Shown here: positions 1 through 5,502 of the stretch, piece by piece | Position numbering within the stretch: position 1 is the first letter of the stretch | How the letters are laid out: each line of letters starts with the position of its first letter | NCBI GenBank assembly: GCA_910588365.1 | Contig: CAJUQS010000092.1 | Span: forward strand, 1-8,781 | Direction of reading: 5' to 3' | Length of the DNA stretch: 8,781 nucleotides | Origin: an uncultured Oscillospiraceae bacterium | GTDB lineage: Bacteria > Bacillota > Clostridia > Oscillospirales > Oscillospiraceae | Notes under the pieces: generated by a model | What the model was told of the DNA's origin: nothing | Database searches by the model: none | The model's input: only the letters and a program-made list of their open reading frames with translations | Program-made: the position numbers and the translations under genes

Positions 1-64
1 CGGCAGCTTTCCCGGCGCTCTTTTTCGTTTTTGCCCCTTTGGGCTTTTCCTTGGGTAACGGCAT
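1..64 (-). CDS. 5' end of a conjugation-module gene (partial, lysine-rich N-terminus)
   Basis: An ATG on the minus strand (CAT at 62-64) is preceded by a good ribosome site, AAGGGGG, about six bases upstream (roughly 73-79). The frame stays open to the window edge and encodes 21 residues beginning MPLPKEKPKGAKTKKSAGKA, a basic, lysine/proline-rich start. It follows virB4 in the same orientation. In Tn1549/CTn4-type elements the gene after virB4 usually encodes a large protein with an NlpC/P60 or similar cell-wall hydrolase domain that opens the peptidoglycan for the mating channel. That identity is inferred from position only; no catalytic part is visible. The gap from the virB4 stop (about 740 bp) is unusually large because a plus-strand gene lies between them. 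Confidence 0.6.
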   Translation of the reverse strand, partial: MPLPKEKPKGAKTKKSAGKAA

Positions 65-112
65 GATATTCCCCCTTTTTACAAAATAACACTCCCGGTA
101 TGAAAATTGAGA

Positions 113-141
113 TATACAAAACGGTGCGGCCATGGTAGAAT
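113..141 (+). promoter_or_regulatory. Possible promoter for the plus-strand gene at 164-733
   Basis: TATACA (113-118, four of six matches to TTGACA) and TAGAAT (136-141, five of six matches to TATAAT) are separated by 17 bases. Transcription would begin near 148, just ahead of the GGGGGTGA ribosome site at 151-158. This is pattern matching only, in a short intergenic stretch, and could be chance. Confidence 0.25.
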
Positions 142-163
142 GTGGACAATGGGGGTGATTCTG

Positions 164-733
164 TTGGGCCTTACTCTTGAAATGATGGTGTCGGAAACTT
201 CCTTTGCCCACAGGCTGGAAAAACAGATGGACTTTGACTGGCTGATAAACCAGGTAAAGCCCTATTTCCCGGATGCCCAGGACAGGACCGCCGCGCCGGT
301 CCGTGCGCTCTGCCTTATTCTGCTGGAGCACCTGGAACCCTACGGCCTGCGCTGTGCGGACAAGCCCTTCCTGGCCTCGGTCTACGACAACTGGCGGGAC
401 AACAACGCCTATATGTGGCTGCTGCAAGGGGTCCCCAGGGATATTCCGGCCTATCAAGCACTCTCTGATTTCGAGGATATTCCAGCCTTTGCGGATATTG
501 TATATCCCGTCGCTGATATGCTCCCGCCGGAAGTGCTGCGGGAAATGCTGGCCCATGTCCTAACCAACTGCGCGGCCAGCCGTATCGCGGCGGAATATCC
601 AGACCAGCCGCTATATTACATGAACAGCTTCTCGAACAAGGAGCAGGCCGTTGAAGTAGAACGGCTGGCCTGTGAATATGCAGAGCAGTTTTATCAGGAG
701 ATAACTGCGTGCCGGGAGTTGGCAGACCAATAG
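164..733 (+). CDS. Uncharacterised protein on the strand opposite the conjugation genes
   Basis: I do not recognise this family. The frame is open from about 107 to the TAG at 731-733. I chose the TTG at 164 because it is the only start candidate with a convincing ribosome site (GGGGGTGA at 151-158, five bases away), giving 189 residues. ATG at 182 and ATG at 227 (protein starting MDFDWLINQV) are alternatives. The product looks soluble, acidic and mainly helical, with many Leu, Ala, Glu and Tyr residues, no clear membrane segment in the body and no recognised motif. The longer reading from 107 has a hydrophobic patch resembling a signal peptide, but that part lacks a ribosome site. The gene sits tail-to-tail with virB4 and head-to-head with the left-edge gene, so it interrupts the conjugation operon. 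A palindromic repeat starts 37 bases after its stop. It is probably accessory cargo. Confidence 0.6.
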   Translation: MGLTLEMMVSETSFAHRLEKQMDFDWLINQVKPYFPDAQDRTAAPVRALCLILLEHLEPYGLRCADKPFLASVYDNWRDNNAYMWLLQGVPRDIPAYQALSDFEDIPAFADIVYPVADMLPPEVLREMLAHVLTNCAASRIAAEYPDQPLYYMNSFSNKEQAVEVERLACEYAEQFYQEITACRELADQ

Positions 734-736
734 AAA

Positions 737-770
737 ATCAGCCCTCCACCAGCAGCGGTGAAGGGCTGAT
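737..770 (-). terminator. Stem-loop with T-run after virB4 (intrinsic-terminator-like)
   Basis: ATCAGCCCT (737-745) pairs with AGGGCTGAT (762-770). After one mismatch the stem continues with CACC/GGTG around a six-base loop. Read on the minus strand, the stem is followed by TTTTCT, the layout of an intrinsic terminator for transcripts leaving virB4. On the plus strand it follows the stop of the gene ending at 733 by three bases but lacks a downstream T-run, so it would work less well in that direction. The palindromic repeat at 771 abuts it directly, giving two consecutive hairpins between the two convergent genes. Confidence 0.55.
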
Positions 771-801
771 AATGCGTCTCAAATTGAGACGCATTTCGAC
801 A
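771..801. repeat. Dispersed palindromic repeat, copy 1 (downstream of virB4)
   Basis: A perfect inverted repeat occupies 771-795: 12-base arms (AATGCGTCTCAA and its complement) around a central A at 783. It is followed by the one-sided tail TCGACA, giving TTTCGACA across the junction. It lies six bases beyond the virB4 stop codon (808-810) and directly abuts the stem-loop at 737-770. The arms match three other copies in the window almost exactly, and the sequence to the left of the arms is unrelated between copies, which defines the unit boundary. Function is unknown; see the other copies. Confidence 0.9.
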
Positions 802-807
802 GGATTT

Positions 808-3138
808 TTACTTGTCTCCAGGAGTGGTGGTCATCAATCGGTAAAGCTCGGTGTCCCTGGGGAACTCGTTGGCGAAGGGGACAATGGAGCCGCCCACGCG
901 GATCAGGCCGTGGCCCGCATCGGCGCTGGTGATGTAGGACATTTGATTGGTGGAGATATTCAGCAGCTTGGCAAGCTCGGCCCTGTCGGTAGCCGCCTGG
1001 TTCAGCAGCACCAAAAACTCGCTGTTGGCGAACATAAGCCGGGCGGTGTCGGAGCGCAGACATTCCTCCACATTCTGCGTGGCGGCGGTCATGGCGGCGG
1101 CGTACTTCCTGAACCGTTTCCAGCACTTATACAGGAATTGCGCGGAGTAGTAGTAGCGGAAGAACAAATACACCTCATCCACGAATACCCATGTGTACTT
1201 TCCGGCCAGCCGGTTTGCGGCCACGCGGTTCTGAATGGTCTCCAGGGTGACGTTCAGCGCCGTGGGTTTGAGCTGCTCCCCCATTTCATAGAGGTCAAAG
1301 GAAATGATGCGGTTGGCAATATCCACATTGGTCTCATGGGCGAACATATTCAAGCTGCCCTCCACGAACAGCTCGGAGGCCAGGGCAAGCTCCTCCGCCT
1401 CCCGTTCCGGCTGACGCTTCAACTCGTTGCGCCAGTCGGAGAGGATCGGCTGCCGGGACTTGCCGCCGCTGGCAATCAGCTCATGGTAGACGCTGGCGGT
1501 ACAACGGTCAATGATAGACTTGTGGAAGGCCCCTAACTGGCCCGCGCCCATCTGCTGTTCGCAGATGCTCATAAGCAGCTCGGACTTCATAGCAACGGGG
1601 TTTTCGCCTGTGCCGTAGCCCCTGGTGATTTCCAGAGGGTTGATGTGGTGGGGGCTGTTAGGGGAAATCTCGATCACGGCCCCGCCCAGGGCGCGGGTCA
1701 GGTCCCCATATTCTCGCTCGGCGTCGATGATAATAATATCGTCGCTGGTGGACAGGGCGATGAAGGTAATGGCCTCCTTCATGCTGAAGGACTTGCCGGA
1801 GCCAGACACGCCCAGGATAAAACCATGGGGGTTCAGCAACCGCTTTCGGTTGCAGATCAGGAGGTTTTTGCTGACAGCGTTCACGCCGTAGTAGATGCCC
1901 CCGGCGTCCTGTATCTCCTGGACGCGGAAGGGCATGAGGACGGCGGCGCTCTCGGTGGTGAGGGTGCGGGTGGTCTTGACGCGGCGCAGGCCATAGGGCA
2001 GGGCGGTGTTCAGCCCGTCCTCCTGCTGGTAGCGCAGGACGGAGAACTGGCAAAGGCTCTCGTTGCCGATGGCCTGTAAAGTTTCCGTGTCCGCGTCCAA
2101 CTGCTCCAACGTGTCGGCCATGTGGACCAGGGTGACATTGGCGAAGATCATGCGCTGGTCGCGGGTGCTGAGGTCGTCCAGAAATTCCTTGTTCTCCGCC
2201 CGGAGCTGTTCCAGCTCATAGGGGACGGTAGCGGTGAAGTTGTTGTTGGCGTTCTGCTTCTGCTGCCAGCGGGTGATGTCGCTCTCCACGCCCAGGATAC
2301 GGGCCTGCATTTCCTTCACGGCCTCGTTGGTGGGGATGGGGAGAATGTCGATAGACAGCATAAGGTTCCGGGAGAAGTCGGACAGGTCGGTAATCATACG
2401 GTCCTTGATATAGCTGGCGTACTCCCGGAGGAACAGGACCCGGCCCACCTTGCCGCCCAGCTCGAAGTGGTCAGCCTTGAATTGCATCCCGTCCGGGGCG
2501 ATGGCGTCCTTGAAATGGTGGCCCCGGCGCATGGCGGCGGAGAGGTCGAACTGAAAATCCCGTTCCTCGCTGGGCCTGAAGAAGTCATGGAAGATCCGCA
2601 GGCGCTCATGGTTGTCCAGGGGCTTGGCTCCGCTGTCCAGCTTGCCGAAGCTCTTGGACAGGTCAATGTCCACCCGCTTGAAAAAGGTCCGGGCCTCGTC
2701 GATGTTCTTCCGGGCAACGGAGATCGTGATGTACTTATCCTGAATAAGATTGTTGCTCTCCAGCGCCTTCTCGGTGAGGATGCCGTTGTACTCCTGGCGG
2801 TAGCGGTCCAGCTCGTCCCCCTTCATACGCATAAGGACACTATGCTGGAAGTCCGTACCGTTGAGACGGCGGTTATTGATGGTGATTTTAGCGGTGGCCC
2901 CGGTGGGCAGGCTGTTGAGTACGCCGCAGTAGGCCAGAAACATTTCCTGCTGGTCCTCATGGGACGCCACGGAGTAGTTGATGTCCGCAAAACGCCACGT
3001 CCGGCTGTATCTGCTGCGGCCCGTCTGCCAGATGCCGTCCCGGAACACCCGCTGGATGGGAATGGACTGTTGTACGCTGCGGGGGATTTTGAACGGTTCC
3101 CGTTCGCTCTTGTTGGCGGCGGCCAGCGTTTTAATCAT
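808..3138 (-). CDS. virB4: VirB4-like conjugation ATPase (Tn1549/CTn4 type)
   Basis: This 776-residue protein is the channel-energising ATPase of the conjugative type IV secretion system, working at the cytoplasmic face of the membrane. A P-loop, GVSGSGKS, is at residues 443-450. A Walker B segment, TWVFVDE, is at 649-655, and an ATQN motif at 686-689 is typical of the VirB4/HerA-FtsK group. The N-terminal 400 residues form the less conserved VirB4 N domain. The length is normal for the family and no frame break is visible. The ATG at 3138 has a GGGGGT ribosome site and overlaps the end of prgI by 8 bp (ATGATTAA), implying translational coupling. The stop at 808-810 is followed within six bases by a palindromic repeat and then by a terminator-like hairpin. 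NCBI names close relatives the CD1110 family; that subfamily label rests on order and recall, not on a search. Confidence 0.95.
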   Translation of the reverse strand: MIKTLAAANKSEREPFKIPRSVQQSIPIQRVFRDGIWQTGRSRYSRTWRFADINYSVASHEDQQEMFLAYCGVLNSLPTGATAKITINNRRLNGTDFQHSVLMRMKGDELDRYRQEYNGILTEKALESNNLIQDKYITISVARKNIDEARTFFKRVDIDLSKSFGKLDSGAKPLDNHERLRIFHDFFRPSEERDFQFDLSAAMRRGHHFKDAIAPDGMQFKADHFELGGKVGRVLFLREYASYIKDRMITDLSDFSRNLMLSIDILPIPTNEAVKEMQARILGVESDITRWQQKQNANNNFTATVPYELEQLRAENKEFLDDLSTRDQRMIFANVTLVHMADTLEQLDADTETLQAIGNESLCQFSVLRYQQEDGLNTALPYGLRRVKTTRTLTTESAAVLMPFRVQEIQDAGGIYYGVNAVSKNLLICNRKRLLNPHGFILGVSGSGKSFSMKEAITFIALSTSDDIIIIDAEREYGDLTRALGGAVIEISPNSPHHINPLEITRGYGTGENPVAMKSELLMSICEQQMGAGQLGAFHKSIIDRCTASVYHELIASGGKSRQPILSDWRNELKRQPEREAEELALASELFVEGSLNMFAHETNVDIANRIISFDLYEMGEQLKPTALNVTLETIQNRVAANRLAGKYTWVFVDEVYLFFRYYYSAQFLYKCWKRFRKYAAAMTAATQNVEECLRSDTARLMFANSEFLVLLNQAATDRAELAKLLNISTNQMSYITSADAGHGLIRVGGSIVPFANEFPRDTELYRLMTTTPGDK

Positions 3139-3475
3139 AGTCTTGTACCCCCTTTTTCGCCAGCGCCGCGCAGTAGAGGTTTTCCGATTGGAAAGCCCTA
3201 GGCCCGGCGCAGAGGAATTGAGATTTCAGATAGGCCCATACGAATTGCTCAAAGGTCATGCCGTTGTACTGGAAAAAGCCGGTGACGGCCACGGGAGCCG
3301 CCGCTACAATGCAGGCCCAGCTTGCGGTCTCCGGGCCGGTGATGGTTTTCAGAAGGAAGTACACGCCCACGGCCATGCCGACGGCCAGCACCGCGCAAAC
3401 GAACTGCCGGACAGACAGGCCGAAGAAGATGGTCTCCTTATGCTGGCGTACTTCCTTGGGGATTTTGATTTCCAT
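3131..3475 (-). CDS. prgI: PrgI-family conjugation membrane protein
   Basis: This is a 114-residue protein with two predicted membrane segments, roughly residues 23-42 and 52-68, after a short charged start (MEIKIPKEVR). The last 30 residues are soluble and carry the FEQFVWAYLK stretch. Size, topology and position directly upstream of virB4 identify it as the PrgI-type protein of Gram-positive conjugation systems, a small inner-membrane partner of VirB4 (a VirB3-like role by analogy). The ATG at 3475 has an AAAAGGAG ribosome site (3483-3490) with seven-base spacing. Its leader begins only three bases from a palindromic repeat (copy 2). In related elements the preceding gene is trbL; here a plus-strand gene of 660 bp separates them. 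Confidence 0.88.
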   Translation of the reverse strand: MEIKIPKEVRQHKETIFFGLSVRQFVCAVLAVGMAVGVYFLLKTITGPETASWACIVAAAPVAVTGFFQYNGMTFEQFVWAYLKSQFLCAGPRAFQSENLYCAALAKKGVQDYD

Positions 3476-3493
3476 ATAGTCGCTCCTTTTCTG

Positions 3494-3525
3494 AAATGCG
3501 TCTCAACTTGAGACACATTTCGACA
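3494..3525. repeat. Dispersed palindromic repeat, copy 2 (prgI leader)
   Basis: Arms at 3494-3506 and 3508-3520 surround a central C at 3507 and are followed by CGACA (3521-3525). There is one mismatch: A at 3515 opposite C at 3499, where other copies have G. In minus-strand RNA this becomes a G-U wobble, so the hairpin would survive in the prgI transcript. The left arm ends three bases from the prgI ribosome site. The other end lies 38 bases before the ATG of the plus-strand gene at 3564. The unit therefore fills most of the space between two divergent genes. Confidence 0.9.
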
Positions 3526-3563
3526 TTACTGCATATCATTTCGCTTGTGAGGAAGGATTTACT

Positions 3564-4223
3564 ATGGCTGCCAGGGGAAATTGTTACATCTGCGGGAAAG
3601 AACTCAGCAAAGCCGGAGTGAAAAAGCATTTGGCTGTGCATCAGCACAATGGCTCGGAAGCCAGTGAGGAATGTGTCCTGCTCAAAATTGAAGGGGCTTA
3701 TTATAAGGATTATTGGCTGTTCCTTGATATTCCTTCAACGGCGACACTGGACAGCCTCGACCGCTTTCTGCGTGAAATATGGCTGGAGTGCTGTGGGCAC
3801 ATGAGCGCCTTTTTCGGAAAAGGCCATCAGGAGATTAAGAACAGCCGGAAATTCAGCACGTTTGAGCCGGGAGAACAATTCCTGCATGAGTATGATTTTG
3901 GGGATACAACGGAGACGCTTATCACGGTGGCGGGCCATACACGCCGGGAGCCGCAAAAGGCGGCCGTCCGGCTTCTTGCCCGGAATATCCCGCCGTTGAT
4001 CTCATGCTCAAGGTGCGGGGCGCCTGCGGCCTATGTCAGTACGGATAATAACATCTATAAGCATAAGGAGCCGTTTCTCTGCAAAGCCTGTGCCCGTGAG
4101 AGTGAAATTGAGGATTTTTCTCTGCCTGTAACAAATTCCCCCCGGATAGGGATATGCGGCTACTGCGGCGATTTGGATGTCTATGCATTTGACTCGGAAA
4201 AATTCGCGCATAGAGAAAAATGA
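3564..4223 (+). CDS. Zinc-finger protein with plasmid pRiA4b ORF-3-like domain
   Basis: This is a 219-residue protein. A C2H2-like finger lies at the N-terminus (C7, C10, H22, H26). A central region of about 38-130 resembles the plasmid pRiA4b ORF-3 family, with the signature YDFGDTTE at 110-117. Three CxxC pairs follow (C148/C151, C173/C176, C198/C201), which suggests further zinc-ribbon folding. The family is common on plasmids and transposons but its biochemical role is not established; nucleic-acid binding is a guess from the fingers. The ATG at 3564 is preceded by GAGGAAGG with seven-base spacing. Base composition looks less GC-rich than the conjugation genes. The gene is inserted on the opposite strand between trbL and prgI, diverges from prgI across a palindromic repeat, and ends only five bases from the trbL stop with no terminator visible. 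It is probably acquired cargo. Confidence 0.8.
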   Translation: MAARGNCYICGKELSKAGVKKHLAVHQHNGSEASEECVLLKIEGAYYKDYWLFLDIPSTATLDSLDRFLREIWLECCGHMSAFFGKGHQEIKNSRKFSTFEPGEQFLHEYDFGDTTETLITVAGHTRREPQKAAVRLLARNIPPLISCSRCGAPAAYVSTDNNIYKHKEPFLCKACARESEIEDFSLPVTNSPRIGICGYCGDLDVYAFDSEKFAHREK

Positions 4224-4228
4224 TGCTT

Positions 4229-5068
4229 TTACAGGCCGAACATTTCCTTCACGATCCGCTCCGCGCCCTTCACCAGTCCCACCAGCACCATCATGTTAAA
4301 AATGGTTTCCCCGATGTACTGCCAACTCATGGTGACGGCGGACAGAGAGGTGTCCACCACGGGGGTGCCGCTTGACATAAAGGCGGAGAAGATCAGGCAG
4401 GCCAGTACGATAATGGCCCCCTCCAGGCACACGCCTACATAGCTTTTGAGAAAAGCGGTCCCGGCAAAGCTGGTCCCCTCCCCGGCGAAGGAGGCCAGGG
4501 GCAGCGGGGCCAGGGCGGTATAGAAGTACAGCCGGAAGAAGCGGCCATATACGGTGAGGATCAGGATAAAGGACATGACGGTGATAAACAGGCTGCCCAG
4601 CAGGGACACCAGCCACAAAGGGATACTGGCGAGAAAGCCCACGCCCTCGATGGCGTCCACGATCTCCTGGGGGACAGTAATGCTGGCGGCGGCCATACCG
4701 CCGATACCGCCCATGACGGTCTGCACAATGCCGCCGCAGACGGAGAAAATGCCTGTCATGATCTCCATAGCGGAGCCGACAGCCAGCTTTGCCAGCACAA
4801 AGCGGATAAAATGCCGCAGTACAAATTCCGGGCGCTGGAAGTCCCGAAAGCTGGCGGCGGTCTGGAAAATGCTCATAGCGAAGAACAGCACCAGCAGGCC
4901 GTAGCCCACGGCCTTCATCGCGTCGTTGATGGTAACGATGGTGCCCCATACGGTGCCGCCCCGGAAGGTCTCCGGCGTGGTGGTGATAAGGGACCATATC
5001 TCTGTCAGCTTTCCATTCCAAGTGTTGAAAGCCGATTGCAGGTTCCCTACGATCCAGTTATCGCTCAA
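4229..5068 (-). CDS. VirB6/TrbL-like conjugation membrane protein
   Basis: This 279-residue polytopic protein has hydrophobic segments near residues 52-70, 90-118, 145-175, 176-192, 212-232 and 255-268. It matches the VirB6/TrbL-like inner-membrane channel component found between Maff2 and PrgI in Tn1549/CTn4-type elements (CD1112 family by position and appearance). I chose the TTG at 5066-5068 as the start because a near-perfect ribosome site, GGGAGGTGA (5076-5084), lies seven bases upstream. The frame stays open to an ATG at 5108-5110, but that ATG is part of the palindromic repeat and has no ribosome site. The stop (4229-4231) is five bases from the stop of the convergent plus-strand gene. 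It lies on the same strand as maff2 upstream, separated by about 98 bp that hold a GC-rich hairpin and repeat copy 3. Confidence 0.9.
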   Translation of the reverse strand: MSDNWIVGNLQSAFNTWNGKLTEIWSLITTTPETFRGGTVWGTIVTINDAMKAVGYGLLVLFFAMSIFQTAASFRDFQRPEFVLRHFIRFVLAKLAVGSAMEIMTGIFSVCGGIVQTVMGGIGGMAAASITVPQEIVDAIEGVGFLASIPLWLVSLLGSLFITVMSFILILTVYGRFFRLYFYTALAPLPLASFAGEGTSFAGTAFLKSYVGVCLEGAIIVLACLIFSAFMSSGTPVVDTSLSAVTMSWQYIGETIFNMMVLVGLVKGAERIVKEMFGL

Positions 5069-5075
5069 AAGAAAG

Positions 5076-5084
5076 TCACCTCCC
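5076..5084 (-). promoter_or_regulatory. Strong ribosome site that fixes the TTG start of the TrbL-like gene
   Basis: GGGAGGTGA on the minus strand is followed by seven bases and TTG (5066-5068). It decides the start against the in-frame ATG at 5110, which would begin with residues encoded by the palindrome. The right end of repeat copy 3, in minus-strand reading, lies one base from this site, so an RNA hairpin would stand directly next to it. Confidence 0.75.
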
Positions 5085-5085
5085 A

Positions 5086-5117
5086 AAATGCGGCTCAAAT
5101 TGAGACGCATTTCGACA
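5086..5117. repeat. Dispersed palindromic repeat, copy 3 (trbL leader)
   Basis: Arms at 5086-5098 and 5100-5112 surround a central A at 5099 and are followed by CGACA (5113-5117). One mismatch is present: G at 5093 opposite A at 5105, where other copies have T. The unit sits between maff2 and trbL, one base from the trbL ribosome site. A perfect TATAAT is present on the minus strand just beyond the tail (5122-5127), but I see no matching -35 box. Orientation is the same as in the other copies. Confidence 0.88.
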
Positions 5118-5132
5118 ATATATTATAAGGTA

Positions 5133-5156
5133 GGGGCGGGCGCTGGGGCCCGCCCC
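5133..5156 (-). terminator. GC-rich stem-loop after maff2 (attenuator or mRNA-end hairpin)
   Basis: GGGGCGGGC (5133-5141) pairs perfectly with GCCCGCCCC (5148-5156) around a six-base loop. It begins ten bases after the maff2 stop codon. In minus-strand reading it is followed by TACCTTATAATATATT, which is AT-rich but not a clean T-run. It may therefore act as a partial terminator or as a stabilising 3' hairpin rather than a full stop. Downstream trbL would then receive reduced read-through. Confidence 0.45.
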
Positions 5157-5166
5157 CTTGGGCGGC

Positions 5167-5502
5167 TTACAGCGCGCCGATGGTGGTCAAAATTTCCTTT
5201 GCAAAGGCTATCATAAGGCCACCGAACAGGCACAGGAAGCCCTGGGTGCGCTGGCTGGCGTCGTGGGACTGGATGGACATACCCACCTGGACGATACCCC
5301 AGCCCAGCACGATCACACCCACGGCCTTGATGATGGAGAAGATAAAATCACTCAGGTTATTTACGATGGTAAGCGGGTCGCCGCCGGCGGCGAAGGCCGG
5401 ACAGGTCATGGCGGCGCAGAGAGCCAGGGCCAGCACAGCGGTGAAGTAGCGGCGCTTGGCCCGGCGCTGGCGGGCGGTGATGGTTTCAGTGGTCTTTTTC
5501 AT
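5167..5502 (-). CDS. Maff2-family small membrane protein of the mobile element
   Basis: This 111-residue protein has a basic N-terminus (RQRRAKRR, residues 11-18), then a hydrophobic stretch ending CPAFA at 34-38, together a plausible signal peptide with cleavage after about residue 38 or 39. Two further hydrophobic helices follow, near 53-75 and 86-105. Size, topology and position between virD4 and trbL fit the Maff2 family of Tn1549/CTn4-type elements, presumed small channel components (VirB2-like by analogy, not proven). I chose the ATG at 5502 because GAGGAGG lies nine bases upstream, inside the end of virD4. The two genes overlap by 17 bp, so their translation is probably coupled. An in-frame extension upstream to about 5523 is possible but has no ribosome site. 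Confidence 0.88.
   Translation of the reverse strand: MKKTTETITARQRRAKRRYFTAVLALALCAAMTCPAFAAGGDPLTIVNNLSDFIFSIIKAVGVIVLGWGIVQVGMSIQSHDASQRTQGFLCLFGGLMIAFAKEILTTIGAL

Noticed and set aside
97..118. Possible fifth, decayed palindrome copy before the first plus-strand gene (shares AAATTGAGA).
   Set aside because: Only nine bases match the repeat core, the arms do not pair and the CGACA tail is absent. The match may be chance.
100..138. A 12-codon ORF starting ATGAAAATTGAG ahead of the first plus-strand gene, considered as a leader peptide or as the true start with a frameshift.
   Set aside because: There is no ribosome site upstream, and it stops at TAG after 12 codons. Nothing in the following frame supports a continuous protein.
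2122..3201. A 359-codon plus-strand open frame antisense to virB4 and the end of prgI, and a similar 275-codon frame at 709-1536.
   Set aside because: Both are antisense to the motif-bearing virB4 frame. The 709 frame even reads through the hairpin and repeat copy 1, which real genes would not be expected to do.
3508..3539. Promoter for the plus-strand zinc-finger gene made of TTGAGA in the repeat and TATCAT.
   Set aside because: The spacing is 20 bases, too long for a standard sigma-70-type promoter, and no better-spaced pair was found.
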